In this document: positions 1-12,071 of the stretch, piece after piece
How positions within the stretch are numbered: position 1 is the first letter of the stretch
How the letters are laid out: every line of letters starts with the position of its first letter
Origin: Mactra quadrangularis
Lineage: Eukaryota > Mollusca > Bivalvia > Venerida > Mactridae
Direction of reading: 5' to 3'
Assembly (NCBI GenBank): GCA_025267735.1
Contig: CM046311.1
Location: forward strand, 27,571,399 to 27,635,398
DNA: 64,000 nt
Notes under the pieces: generated by a model
Told to the model about the DNA's origin: nothing
Databases searched by the model: none
What the model saw: only the letters and a program-made list of their open reading frames with translations
Program-made: the position numbers and the translations under genes

Positions 1-1960
1 GTAGTTGCTGGGCGTGCATTGTACAAACGGTCTGAAGTCAATTTTCAGAAAACATGAACTCTACTACTACATACCATATTTTGGGTTAATAATATCAATT
101 GCGAACTAGTTAAAAACAGAATGACCGTGTTATGAAAGTTTAGCTCACTAGTTATACCTTATGATGATTTCTAGTGAAAAGGTCGGCTAGCTTTTGAATA
201 ATATATATAGAGTAAAACATTTCAAAGCAGTTTTATATAACAGCCTTGAATACTCTGGGAACATTGGTATAGTATAGGTCTTAAACATGTTGGAACAAGT
301 GTGGGGTTGGTGCACCTTAAAACTTGGTAAAAACCCACAGTGGCAGTAAATTGCCACTAACCATTCCATGACAGAAACCTAGCTTCTAGTTTTGATATTT
401 TTTATGATGTCTTTTTTTATAACAAGTTTAATATCTGAAACATATTCCTCTTTGCTTTTTTACTGTCCGGAAGGTCTGTGACTTTTGCTGTTGCTGTTTC
501 AGATAAGTTTTTATGCTCTTTTTTGTACAATCTATTTGGCTTTTTTCGTAAAAGATTTTTGAAACTGCACATGCAAATGTGAATAGTACAATTATACAGA
601 TGATATGGTATGTATTATTAATTCGTTGTTAAAACTGTCTTATAGTGACAGCTCGTAAACTAAGTCTAGTGTGTGCTTTTAAAATGAACTCTGCAAGGAT
701 AGTTCATGCAATACGTTTACATAGCAAACAAAGTTTACTGGAGCAATCTTTGTCATTTAACAATAAATAATTTAATATCTACAGCTTAACAACAGTCGCG
801 ATCAAACTATGTATTTACTGTACTTCGAGCGGGATGTATTATTATCTTTATGTTTTATTATCTTAGCCATTCTTATCATTAATTTATAAATTATGCATAT
901 TATTTTGAAAAAGTCATAATATGAAAACAGAACATTACAAATGTTGTATATAAAATGAATAACTTCCATTTGATAAGTGTATCGTTCTTACTGAAACTTA
1001 CGTCACCTGAAGCATTTTGCAATTCGAAATAAATTGTGTTAGTAAATATTGAATATAAGTAATTGCTTAGACTCGACTACATCCTAATGATAAAGAATTG
1101 TTAAGTGACAATGCAATTCGAAAGTCTTATAACTTTGAAGGGTTTCGTGGAAATGTGTCAAATGTTCAGTACATCACACTTTTAATGTTGTAAAAATGCG
1201 TACTTACAATGTATGTGATACACACATTTAGTTAGAAGTCTTTTTGAATTTTAAATGCCGCCGTACACCTGACTTGCGGCACTCATGCATTTGTGTTGCT
1301 ACAAGGACTTACAATTAAAAAATATCGATAGTTCGAATCATATGTTGATAAACTATTTGGAATTTGCTAAGGTGACTCTTTTTCTTTTTTTCAATTCTGG
1401 GTTATTTGATTCTATTTATGCTAAAGGAGGAATTTGTTCAAGGCCAAGTATAATTGTAATAATCACTTAGTCTTTATTATGTACGATATCTGTTGACAAT
1501 AATAAAACATATGTTAGTCACGCATCCAGCCATCTAACATCAAACATCAAACAAAATGAGCGAGCTATAAAACTATATTAGTAAAGCTGAACATGTTACC
1601 ATATATACAAACATGTAATTATCTACATGAACGTGAACAGCAGGGAACGTCACGACAAGGGAAAGTATTGAACAATTTTATACAGTAATGTAAAACATTG
1701 GTTTAAAGGCTACAGACGATGGATAGTGCATGTAGATCAATAATAGATCAATAATTAAATGAACGTAAGACAAATTAATGACCTCTCTTACTAACACGTT
1801 TATAATTGTACATCTAACATACGTCAAGTTATGTTTCTCTTTCACTCTCAACTTTGTACATATAGCTAGTATACAATATGTAACATGTATATGAGACCAT
1901 TGTCATGTCGTGAAGCAATATAGTTATACAAGGGTTCATTATTGGGTTAAACGCTTTCTA
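1..1960. other. Intergenic, nothing recognised
   Basis: AT-rich sequence with only short chance open frames on both strands. I see no splice-bounded exon, no tandem repeat and no terminal inverted repeats. Confidence 0.5.
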
Positions 1961-1964
1961 CAAT

Positions 1965-2140
1965 GCTGGCAACTTCTCCATTTACCTTATTAATAGAGGA
2001 AATTTGACATTATTCAATAATTTAAAATTATTGTCAAATTTTCATGGAAGGGTATAAGTGCACATAGTGGGATCGAACCCGTACCCCCTTCCTGATTTTA
2101 GATTTGAAAACTCGGCGAGTTACAGAAATAAACTATGGCC
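1965..2140 (-). repeat. Degraded tRNA-headed SINE remnant
   Basis: A pol III B-box-like string (gggatcgaaccc on the plus strand, 2069-2080) is the reverse complement of a tRNA T-arm. The upstream phrase 'ggcaacttctcc' resembles the core of the minus-strand SINE remnant at 4.77-4.92 kb. The segment also holds a 9-bp perfect hairpin (aatttgaca 2001-2009 with tgtcaaatt 2032-2040). It is heavily decayed and the boundaries are guesses. Confidence 0.3.
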
Positions 2141-2481
2141 CGGGTACCCGACACACAAATAAAACATTCAAATTATAACAATATTTATCCTACAGGATTT
2201 TAAAGTTAACTTTTTAAGCGTTTTAGATTCTACATTCTACCAAACCTTTGGCTGCCGAGCAGTATTAAAGCAAAGGGTATCTAATCTGTAGGTCGTCGAT
2301 TCGAAACAGGACCTCTGTAAGGCTTGAAATTCCGTGTGGAAGTTACTGGTAAGCGGTGAAGGGCTAGAGATAGTTTATAAAATATCTGATTTTGTAAGCC
2401 GATCGCCGAACATAAAAGTGTCGATAAACAATTTAAAATTAAATTAAGTAGAATCAGAAATTCATAATTAAAGTACATGTA

Positions 2482-3330
2482 CAATAAAAAGTCTAAAAAC
2501 TGGACCCTCTGAAAACCGGACGAATTTTAAAGTCCCATATTTTTCCCCTATTAAACGTATTTAAAAAAATCCTCTGAAAACCGGAAACTCTGAATTCCGA
2601 ATACCGGACTTTTTGCCAATGGCTTCTAATAATAAATATGCATAAAACATCCGCAGACAACCGGACACCAAGTGTCAACTTTCTGTGTATTGTAATAGTT
2701 AGTTAATCATAATCCCAGGCAGATGTCAATTGTTAATTAAATATCCAAGCATTTTTTCTATACAGGTGTAAAAAACGTTTGTCTGTCATTGTTTAGGATT
2801 CTTATAATGTTTGTTTTGTATAAACATTTATTGTTGTACAGATATGATTTGTAAAAATATTTTAATTTCAAATATTGTTTTATACAAATAAAGAGGCTAC
2901 ATGTTTGTATTCAAAATTACTAAAGTTTGTTAATTGTAAGGAAATAATAATGTCTATCTTTTTTATTTTTAGTAAGATATTGGATATTGTTGTTATGTGT
3001 TTATATGCATTCATTTAAAATGAGAACAGCATCCATATTTATCAATTATTTATTCGAATGCATTTTAAGTTTATTTATAACATTTACATGTAACTAAAGA
3101 AAATTTACTAATTCAATTTTCTTTTTTCTCAGTTAATCAAAATTGACCAAACTTTAATAAAAAATAAATAAAGATATAGCTGAACCATCCATTTAATGTA
3201 GGAAAATGTCCTAACAAACCCATAGCTATGTTTAATAAGTGATTCTGTATAAACCTCTGAAAACCGGAATCCTCCGAAAACCGGACATTTTGGCCATCCG
3301 GGCCAGGTCCGGTTTTCAGAGTTTTTACTG
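2482..3330. mobile_element. Non-autonomous pogo/Tigger-like DNA transposon
   Basis: Ends are imperfect inverted repeats starting caataaaaagt at the left and reading cagtaaaaactctgaaaacc on the opposite strand at the right. They are flanked by TA at 2480-2481 and 3331-3332. The phrase ctctgaaaaccgga recurs at both ends and just inside them (around 2508, 2571, 3255, 3293), giving subterminal repeats. CAGT ends plus TA duplication fit the Tc1/mariner superfamily, and the ending resembles pogo/Tigger. No transposase frame is present inside, so it depends on an enzyme from elsewhere. Confidence 0.6.
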
Positions 3331-3925
3331 TACTAACAAGAAATATCTTTAAAAAGACAAACGGCGTTGAATTAGGAAACAAGCATGATATGTCAAAGTG
3401 AATGTATTATCTGCATCATGTGCAATTAATTATTGCATTTCACAGAAAGTTTGTTTAAGTAAGCAAATCAAAAGATTATTTACAGTAGCTTTTTTGGGAT
3501 AACATGAGACATTGTTTACATAAATATTTGTTTAGATTTGTTTCTTGAAGTTATCCTGAATGCCATGTAGTAACCACATTGCATTTCTGTTTTCCTTTAA
3601 TATGCCCCAAATTAAATAAAGTTTTGGCCATTTGATTGAGTATAGTCTGTATTGACTGCAATATTATTAACACAGAATTTTAATTGAAATGCTAAGTAAA
3701 TTCGATCATACTCAATATTAAGTACGCATTAGAAAAGCAAATTAAAAAACACTGCTTTTAAACTAAATTAAAAATAGATTGTCTAAAAGAATTAACACTA
3801 AATAATTGTTGATGACAATTGTTCAAACATGTCCAAAATACAAGAAATTTTACGAAAACTTTTAATTTTTATCAAAGAGAGATAATTTTCTATGCTCATG
3901 TATACTGATTGATAAAGAAATTGTT
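3331..3925. other. Intergenic; short hairpin phrase at left
   Basis: Immediately right of the pogo-like element is a phrase (about 3339-3372) containing a tctttaaaaaga hairpin followed by caaacggcgt. The same phrase recurs at about 59934-59968. The rest shows nothing recognisable. Confidence 0.4.
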
Positions 3926-3971
3926 TCAACGCGATGTCGCATACGAAGGGAAAACTACTATCAATAAAGTC

Positions 3972-3997
3972 ATTATCGCCGCCCGGGTGGCGATAAT
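3972..3997. repeat. Perfect 9-bp hairpin
   Basis: attatcgcc at 3972-3980 pairs perfectly with ggcgataat at 3989-3997 around the loop gcccgggt. It is a local GC-rich island in AT-rich DNA, and no terminator or RNA function can be assigned. Confidence 0.6.
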
Positions 3998-4134
3998 AAC
4001 ATGTGCAGTTGTCAAGATTTGAGCATTAAGTGTCGACACCGGTTGCCTTAAGCCAATCAAAACGATGCATTTGAAGTCACATGATAAAAAAATGGACGCC
4101 GAACAGTCAAAATAGGGGTGCATGCATGGACTTG

Positions 4135-4480
4135 TCGACGGCATGTTTTGTCGGGTTACCTGTTTGTTTCACCAGAAAATACAGTTATCAATGTATGAAC
4201 GAGTACAAATTTCAAGAAAGTTGCAATATAGCATCAGAAAATATGCATAACTAATTGTAACATGTTTTTTTTAAATATCGCATTTGTTGAATAATTGCAA
4301 ACTTATCTTCCCTACATTTGGGCCAATCTAAATCAATAGTTTTACATATCGTTACCAGGGCACGCTAATTCCTGGTATTCTATAAATAGACGGTTTATAA
4401 CGCTGACGCATATTGCTTGAATGTTTTTACTCTAACTGACTAAGGAAAATACACGGCTAAACGGCGATTTCAAGCATTTT
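4135..4480 (+). repeat. Old dispersed repeat, copy 1
   Basis: Aligns by eye with 9711-10210 in the same orientation. Both begin with a phrase containing catgttttgtcgggttacct, continue through a shared cttatcttccc stretch, and end with tctataaataga, catattgcttgaatgt and ggctaaacggcgatttcaag. The right copy carries about 150 extra bases in the middle. No ends, TIRs or coding capacity are visible, so the class is unknown. Confidence 0.6.
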
Positions 4481-4522
4481 TTTGGAAATGCTTATAATTG
4501 TTTATCAACACCGTTAGTTTTA

Positions 4523-4535
4523 GGGGGGGGGGGGG
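4523..4535. repeat. G13 homopolymer
   Basis: An uninterrupted run of 13 G, conspicuous in AT-rich DNA. Its length is prone to sequencing error and in vivo slippage. Confidence 0.85.
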
Positions 4536-4767
4536 CTTTCTCCTACGTTGCCATAGAAAGTTTTGCATTTGTCCAATAGAATGAGATTTTATAAATATAA
4601 ATTGGGTTTTCCGAAAGCCAACTTAGACAGATATACCGAAAAAAAGCATCTAATTTCGTTTTTCTAAATAATTTCGAATGAGTACTTGATGAAATACGTC
4701 TGATTTTCAAATTCAATCAAATCACGTTGACACTATTGGCATCAAATATTATTTTTTTTACTAGGTT

Positions 4768-4915
4768 TAACGCCGTGTAAACACAATTTAGGTCATTTTA
4801 CGGCGTCCAGGGCATCTAACCGAGCTTTTCTGGACCCTTGTCTATAACCAGCACTCACCTACCTTTCCACAAGGCCGGAAACTTCTCCATATTATCTTAT
4901 CAATGGTGTGATTCA
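4768..4915 (-). repeat. SINE 3' part remnant
   Basis: The plus-strand phrases aacgccgtgtaaacac, ttacggcgtcc, aaccagcactcacctacc and aaggccggaaacttctcc match, in the same order, the 3' part of the minus-strand SINE at 6973-7194. No tRNA head remains, so this is a truncated copy. Confidence 0.45.
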
Positions 4916-5110
4916 ATAACTACACATACTTTATTTTACATTTAGGTACATGTATGTTTCTATGGTCGCGTGATTAAAACCATATTTTGTCTTAATCCTT
5001 GCTTCGATATCGAATATCCGATTACAAAAAAGTGATTTATCATCATTTGACTGTAGTTGTGTTTGCTTGTATTTCTTGGACGTTTATACTCTTTAAGGCA
5101 ATATATATAT

Positions 5111-5252
5111 AATTAAGAACTCCAATTTATGATTTTTTTCCATCCGTGCACAAGCGATACAAAGTTTTTACATATCATTGCTTAAAAGCACGAAAAACGG
5201 AGTAAATTCCATTGCTCTTTGTCCTATTTGAATTCCTGATATTATTGTTATT
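5111..5252. mobile_element. Diverged copy of a foldback MITE
   Basis: The interior phrase (gcacgaaaaacggagtaaattcc...ttgctctttgtcc, about 5189-5223) and both ends parallel the foldback MITE at 18374-18562. Left end: gaactccaattt against gaactcaaattt. Right end: tttgaattcctgatat against tttgaattccggatat. Part of the right arm is missing here. Confidence 0.5.
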
Positions 5253-5715
5253 CAGAAGAAGGAACTAAACCACAAGAAATTGATAATTTTAAAAATATGT
5301 GTTCAAATGTATATATTAAAGGGGGTTCCTTTTGTTTACTAGTATTCGATAATGAACTAGAAAATTATGTACATGTACAACTAGTCAACAAGTTAGTATA
5401 CAAATAACACCAGACATTCAGTATTCATGTATTTTATACATGTAATTTGTTACTCATTGCATGTGTCTGACAGAAAGTCTGTCGGTAAGTAGATCTATAT
5501 CGCGAATAATTTGGTATACGCACCAGTCAATTATAACTATCAATATATAAATACATTACCCCAAACTCCGGATAATAACAGAGAATTATACTTTGTGCAC
5601 AGCATACACACCTGGTAATGTCCCGCAATTCGAGCATATTCAGATGTTTTTTTTATATACAAATCCACATTTTCCCCAAAAGTTATCTGAGCAAATTCCA
5701 AATTCACATTTGTTT
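5253..5715. other. Intergenic, nothing recognised
   Basis: AT-rich flank left of the minisatellite, with no repeat ends or exon signals seen. Confidence 0.4.
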
Positions 5716-6045
5716 ATCAACAAATGATTTATTAACAAATGATTTATCAACAAATGATTCATCAACAAATGATTTATCGACAAATGATTTATCAAGAAAT
5801 GATTTATCAAGAAATGATTTATCAACAAATGATTTATCGACAAATGATTTATCGACAAATGATTTATCAACAAATGATTTATCGACAAATGATTTATCAA
5901 CAAATGATTTATCAACAAATGATTTATCGACAAATGATTTATCGACAAATGATTTATCGACAAATGATTTATCAACAAATGATTTATCGACAAATGATTT
6001 ATCAACAAATGATTTATCAACAAATGATTTATCAACAAATGATTC
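5716..6045. repeat. 15-bp minisatellite, 22 units
   Basis: Twenty-two head-to-tail copies of a 15-bp unit (consensus atcaacaaatgattt) without indels, so the array is exactly 330 bp. Variants at the fourth and sixth unit bases give types atcAAC, atcGAC and atcAAG. The GAC type occurs at units 5, 9, 10, 12, 15, 16, 17 and 19, and AAG only at units 6 and 7. Because 15 is divisible by three and no frame contains a stop, long open frames arise on both strands as an arithmetic side effect. I do not call a protein here. Confidence 0.95.
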
Positions 6046-6972
6046 ATACTATGCAAACATAAATAAGTTTCAATTATAGAAAATATACTTGTGGTAGACA
6101 TTATCATTTAAAATAATCATTTGTTCAAAAGCTATTGTGTCTCTATCCTAGTTTATTGATATGGTAACACATGCTTAATTGTTATTTTACGACAAATAGA
6201 AAATGCTAACAACTGTATGATCCTTTTATGTGTCGGCTATTTGCTTTAGCGATTGGTGTCCATGAAATATGTCCGCATTAATTGCGACATGCAAACACGA
6301 AAGCTATCAAACTCATTGTTTGAGCTTCAAAACAAGTGACAACTCAATAAAATTATTTTCCAGAGGAGAAAAAAAATAAAGGTGGAAGATACACACGCGA
6401 AAAAAATTCCGGATCCGTATGCGGAACGCGGACACAAAACATAATCGCAAAGAAAGCCGGCAGTTGTCGTTTTATCATATATATCACATTTGTCATTGTT
6501 ATGTAATGACCACACTATTTCATTTCTTTGGCGAAACCTTCTACGATACAAATTATATAAAATACTTGTCAAATAAATATTTTAATCTGAACAAGCTGTT
6601 GAAAAAACATAACCAACTTTAACTCAAATAGTCATCACTTGCGCGACATTTTAGTTGTTCGAAGAACAACTATATACGCCAATTTTGAGAAATCAGTATA
6701 GCAAGCTTACTACAAAATCTACTTTTTGAGGTACATGAAAGAACTCAGCTCCTCAAGCATGTGTATTACTGAGAAAGGTGTTAATAATTAATATTGTAAA
6801 AATTACATTTAACCAAACACTGAACATATATACAACAGTGAAGATTCCCTGTGGTGAACCCCAATTTGAAAGGGCGTGACGCATTAATCTCTCATTCTAT
6901 ACGTAGACGATAAAACCTATCTTGGCTCAGAGGCTTAACTCATATCGCACAACAACAACGCACAGAAAGTAG
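6046..6972. other. Intergenic, nothing recognised
   Basis: No tandem repeats, inverted ends or exon-like frames. A locally less AT-rich patch near 6400-6470 has opposing short frames without other support. Confidence 0.4.
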
Positions 6973-7194
6973 TGCGGCGTATAACGTCGTATTTAAGACA
7001 TATTTAGGCCATATATACGGCGGCCAGCTCTTTCTACTATAGGTTTCTTGGACACTTTTCTATCATCAGTACTAACTTACCCTAACACGAGGCCACCAAC
7101 TCATGTATAGGGTGTGATCTACCGCGACCGGGCTCGAACCCGCGATCTCCGGATTCGAAGTCAGACATGCTAACCACTACGCCACGGTCGCGGC
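6973..7194 (-). mobile_element. SINE with tRNA-Arg(TCG)-like head
   Basis: Reading the minus strand, the element starts with a 74-nt tRNA-like head (7194 to 7121) and continues into a core. The core ends in ggccgccgtatatatggcc and a tail reading acgacgttatacgccgc. The head pairs at the acceptor (gccgcga with tcgcggt, last pair G-T) and has A- and B-box sequences and an anticodon loop cttcgaa, implying anticodon TCG. The core shares phrases with the remnant at 4768-4915. A pol III-transcribed retroposon copied by a partner LINE is the family expectation. No clear target-site duplication was found. Confidence 0.65.
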
Positions 7195-7570
7195 TTCCAT
7201 AGATACAAGGTGCTTTCAAACCTCAAAAGGTATTATCCGTAGCGTATCCTAATTTCGTTTTCAAAGGTCTGTGTAATGATTGACAGATGTAAACACATTC
7301 TCGTGGAGATTGCATGACCAGTATAAAAGTTTAATTTAAAGACACAACTTATAAATCAGGGACATCAAAGGAAAATTGTAGTATAGTGGTTACATCATAA
7401 AAGAGGTGAAAATTTCAAGTATTACATGTTTCATGAATTTTTCGTGTTTGCTAGCAAGTGAAATAAATTGAGGCCCACGCATAGGTATATTGATAATATT
7501 ACTAGTACTGTACTTATGAATTTCTCTGACAAAATTGAGTAAGTAAATTGTTTTTGCGGCGCGTGGTTCC
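7195..7570. other. Intergenic, nothing recognised
   Basis: Unremarkable AT-rich DNA between the SINE and the 70-bp palindrome. Confidence 0.4.
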
Positions 7571-7640
7571 CATTCTCGTTCCCAGAGGCTAACAAGTTTC
7601 TCGATACTAGTTAGATCGAGAACCTTTGGGTACGAGAATG
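7571..7640. repeat. 70-bp palindromic element, copy 1
   Basis: Imperfect palindrome: cattctcgttcccagaggct at the left mirrors aacctttgggtacgagaatg at the right around a centre reading tctcgatactagttagatcgaga. Copies of the same length and sequence lie at 16072-16140 (69 bp) and 33689-33758 (70 bp). It is too short to carry transposition signals of known families beyond its own symmetry. Confidence 0.75.
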
Positions 7641-9700
7641 CTGGTTCAAAACTGATCGTAATTCAGACAATATTTCCACCATTAAAATAGGATAAAAATT
7701 AAATTAGCAAACAACATTTAATTAAGCAGACGACAATTCTCTTCCAAGCTGGTCAGAGATTAGACATGTATAATAAATAGGGAAGAACTTTTTATTCACA
7801 ATTCCATGTACGCTTGTCACTGGAATTCAAACAAACTTACACAGAATTATTGTAACCAAATGCCTTAGTGTACAAAATCCTTTTTATCGTCCGTATATGA
7901 GTCACATATGACGGTACATACTACACGAGAAAACAGAACAGTTAAGTCCGGCTTTTCAAAGACAATGAGAGCTTATTACTATCATTCAAGTGTCGGCATC
8001 TAATGTCTCGCCATATGTTTTGACATGCTTTAAAAATCACTTCAGTTGTATCAAAGATTTTAACTTAAGTTTACTCAAAACAGCAAAAATTGTAGTCCAT
8101 TAGGACATGTTAGTTTTTTGCTATTCCAAATATTGGATACATAGATTCATTTATGTAAACGCTACATTTGAACTGGGTTCATGGACTCATTGCAGGGCCT
8201 CAATGATTGTATCCATTCACCGTGACATACAGGGATTTTACCGTTATATCTAGCCACTAAAAAGCATGCAATACTTGTGTCAAAATCTGTGATAAGTTGT
8301 GTCTTTAACGTGCATATTACTTTTTTGGATAGCAATATCATATTGCGAAATCTCAAAAACATATTTCATTTATTCAGTACATGTAAAAATTGTCACATGG
8401 GTTCAGGTTTTTAGACAACGAAAGCACTGCAGCCTATGTTTTAAAAAAACAAAATCTTATTCTGCACTTTTAGCACATTAAGTGACCGAGGCACAACGTG
8501 TTTTCTATGCCGAACAACTCCAGTGCCTTTAGCACTTTGATTTTAATATTGCTGTTCCTGATGTTTGTTTGTGAGCCACTGTGACAGATAGAATAAGCTA
8601 GTAAACGTTTTACTTGGAATACATTCCAAACATACTGATCATAATTAATAATTACAAGTACTATACTTAGATCCACTTGTGTATAAAAACGGTATCTTTG
8701 TATTTTGTCTCAAGTTATCCTAAACGAGTATACACCTTTTTAAAATATGCATATAAAGATATAAGATCACATAATTTAATTGACATCTATTATTGAAGTT
8801 TTTGAATTTCTTATACATGTGCATGTTTATTTTATTTACATTGATATAATATAAATGTTTGAATCCCATGGTAACCTTTTTTCAACTTCGTTACTATTTG
8901 GCATAAGTACTCGGATAAATATTACATTGGTTTCTGACAAGCATTCCTACTGACTTTTTTGTAAAAATAATGATTGTCTTCTCATTCAAAGAATATTGAT
9001 ACAGGTCGTCTACGTAAACATTACGTATATAAGCATAGCCAGTTTCATTACACACCAATATTTAGGGGTGTATTATTTTTTCAGTTTTATAGTTTAGTTA
9101 TTTGACACTTATTTTATAAACATACCGTTATATAAAATTTAACTGTGCAAAAAAGTATTTAAAATTAATGTTAAATATCAAAGTTTTATGTTTTAATCCG
9201 TAAAATGCTGTTCATAGATCAGCGTATAAACCTATTAAGTGGACAAGTCCAATGTTTAAAGTACAAAAAACACGCATGACCTAGAATACGACCTGTATAT
9301 AAATGATGCTTTGTACATTTCTTTTTGTTATCATTTTTGTTTGTATGTGTTCCTACTTAGATCTGCTTGTTATTTTACATTGAATTCTATTTATTCAAAA
9401 CCAATGTTCTTTCTTTTGTTGATATTGTTTGCCATTTATTTGTCTTGTAAATTAATCATTCCAGTCGCTGTATTGACAAAGCTGATCCTCTTCGTCAGTC
9501 ACGACACTTATACACGATAATTCATCACGATTCGAACTGGGAATTAAAGGCGCTCGCTCACAGATTTCGCTATTTTTTGTATATTTCAACAGTAACCGAC
9601 CGATGTATCTAACTATGTTAGGAAATGAATTAATAATTACTCTATTGCTAGTTGACCCATAGATTGTTAGAAATCACACTGACCGGACCAACGGTTGCGT
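7641..9700. other. Intergenic, nothing recognised
   Basis: Two kilobases of AT-rich sequence. Short open frames on both strands (60-69 codons) lack splice signals, conserved motifs or biased composition. Confidence 0.4.
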
Positions 9701-9710
9701 AATAAAACAT

Positions 9711-10210
9711 CGTCGACGCCATGTTTTGTCGGGTTACCTGTTTGTATTACCTGAAAATACCATTATCTATATATAAACGAGTGCCGGTTTATAGAAAGTT
9801 ACAATATTAGACCAAGAAAAATGCAAAACTAGTTGTTACATGTTTTATTCTTTTTTTAAACTTGCATTTGTTGAAAAAATGCATACTTATCTTCCCAACT
9901 TAGAAGCGAGTCTATCAACATTCTATAAATAGAAGGTAAGGCTATTAGTCAGTAAGACCGAATGTGTATATAGTTCCTTTGTGACCAAATAGACAGGAAT
10001 AGACAGGAATAATTCTAAAGTCTACAATAATATTGCTGTTTTAAGTGCGCAGTCAGAACATGTCCCGGACTGCGCCTGTTCATACATTGGCTAAATTCCA
10101 GGTATTCTATAAATAGACATGCGACGGTCTTAAACGCTGACACATATTGCTTGAATGTTTTACTAAAGGAGATGTCATACAAGGCTAAACGGCGATTTCA
10201 AGCATTTTTT
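9711..10210 (+). repeat. Old dispersed repeat, copy 2
   Basis: Partner of 4135-4480 in the same orientation. It carries an insertion relative to copy 1, including a local direct repeat gacaggaata at about 9992-10010. Confidence 0.6.
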
Positions 10211-10570
10211 AAAAAGCTATTACTTTTAGTTGAAAATTATGTTTGTAGGAATCGGTAGACTGTGTTTGTGGTGGTTTAAATCAATAGAAAGCAGTAGATG
10301 ACCTTTGCTGAACAAAATAACTCAATTGCAAGTAAATAAAAGTGATGTATAAATTATCAACACTATAATGTGTCTGTGGTTATTGATAAGTTAGGTCTTG
10401 TAATATATAATGTTATTGTCTAGAAAACGAACATAGACAACAATGGTACCATTATATGTGACATATCAAACGTTGTTAAAAGTATGTATAATGAAAGAAC
10501 TCATAGTCTTCTATGTTAGATTATTTATCATGTTGACAAACATTCAATATCAATAGTAAAGACGGGAACA

Positions 10571-10915
10571 TAGAGAATATTAGGTTAGTGCCAATCTGTA
10601 TCTAGTTTATCCGGCAAGTTGGAGAAAGGTTTATTCGGCGAGGCTTGCCGAGTCGAATAATCCTTTTGGAGACGAGACGGATAAACTTAGTACAGATTGA
10701 CACTAACCTAATATTCTATTTATCCTACTCGCATTTACTTGAATGACTAATTTAAAATCCGAAATTTCTGCGTTTAAATATAACATGCTTTAAATTCAGA
10801 TGGCCGAATTGAAGCGCAGTAATTGTGTTAAACGGTCTTTTAACTGTTTGCGCGTCAAGAAATAATCCCGATGATTGACTCCATTATATATTAGTAAAGG
10901 CAATATTTTAAATGA
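10571..10915. mobile_element. Palindromic element, copy 1
   Basis: 10571-10720 is a long imperfect palindrome. tagagaatattaggttagtg at the left mirrors cactaacctaatattctatt at the right, around a centre rich in cggcaagtt, ggcgaggcttgccg and repeated ttattcggc. It is followed by about 190 bp (to about 10915) shared with the copy at 20307-20723, including gcgtttaaatataacatgc and ccgaattgaagcgcag. The third arm that closes the 20.3-kb copy is absent, so the true right end may be further right or deleted. Confidence 0.65.
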
Positions 10916-12071
10916 AAGAAGAAGAGAAAATACTAAAATAAACTCTTTTTATAAATAAACAAGGAAAAATTCATTTTTGGACGAATAAATCACTTGCGAA
11001 TTTTCCGAGGACGAATCAGTTTTTATGACGTCATGTAAGCAAAGTTTGTTGTCAATCATGGATTTAACCAATATTATCAGGATAATTTGTTATTCAAACT
11101 TTAAATAGACGATAGGATATTTGGATGAAAGGATTATTAAGGGAAATACACCCGCAGCGAGCCAGCGACGCTGAAAGATGTCAACAATTTTCAGAAAATG
11201 GCCAGGACGGTCTGTGTCGTGAATGACGATGATGATTTTTTGAGGCCAGTTTCATTATATTTAATTTATGCGTGGCTTGGCTTTGGTAAAACAATAGTCA
11301 ACCTATGTATTTACTGTATAATGGCTGGATATTCGTCAACTTATACACAGAAAGGATTTAAACGCAAATTTAGGAGTTAGGCACTGTACAGCCTACTACA
11401 GCGTCAACGATTTAGGTTTTGTTAAATTTGAATGATGAAGTAAGTGATTTAAGATTTATATTGAAATTGTTTGTAAAATACCTTATATGATTATTTTGTG
11501 TAAAATATATTTGTAAGGTTGTCATTAAAAGAATAAGACGCAGCCGCTTTTGATGCCCAATGTTATGATTATGCAGACAAGTAGTCCGTCAATGCGTAGT
11601 CACGTGACTGCCGAATAAAGCAACGGTGCCGAATAAAGATAGGTTTATTTGGTCAATAGGTTTTCCTTCTAAAAGATCACTTTGGGGTAGGATAAAATAG
11701 TTTCTGTATATCGCATGTCGTTTTATTTCATTCACATACATTGCTATGACGTGACCAATAGAAAGTAAAACTTCCTGAAAAACTCTAATGAGATTCAAAA
11801 TTAAAAATACGATAGAAAAATATAGTAGAAAATGAAAGAACTCTTATATAAATGACTATGTTAGATTATTTATCATGTCGACATGCTAGCGCCTCGGTTG
11901 ATATTATTTTCCTCGGGTTGATAATCTGTACTGTCACCCTCACTGCCATGTGTTATTTGTTTTATTATACCGAACAAAACTGTAACTTGTAAATATTTAT
12001 TGAACAACAAATAGCAACACAGTAAAGAAAACAGTACAATAAAAAACTGAATTATATCACTAATATACCCT
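10916..12071. other. Intergenic, possible extension of the palindromic element
   Basis: Phrases such as gccgaataaag near 11610-11640 echo the palindromic element's interior (ttcggc, ccgaataa). This segment may therefore be an undeleted interior of that element. No transposase frame is recognisable. Confidence 0.25.

Noticed and set aside
5618..6107. Long open frames on both strands (about 150 codons) across the 15-bp array
   Set aside because: Unit length divisible by three with no internal stop opens frames automatically; no start context or homology.
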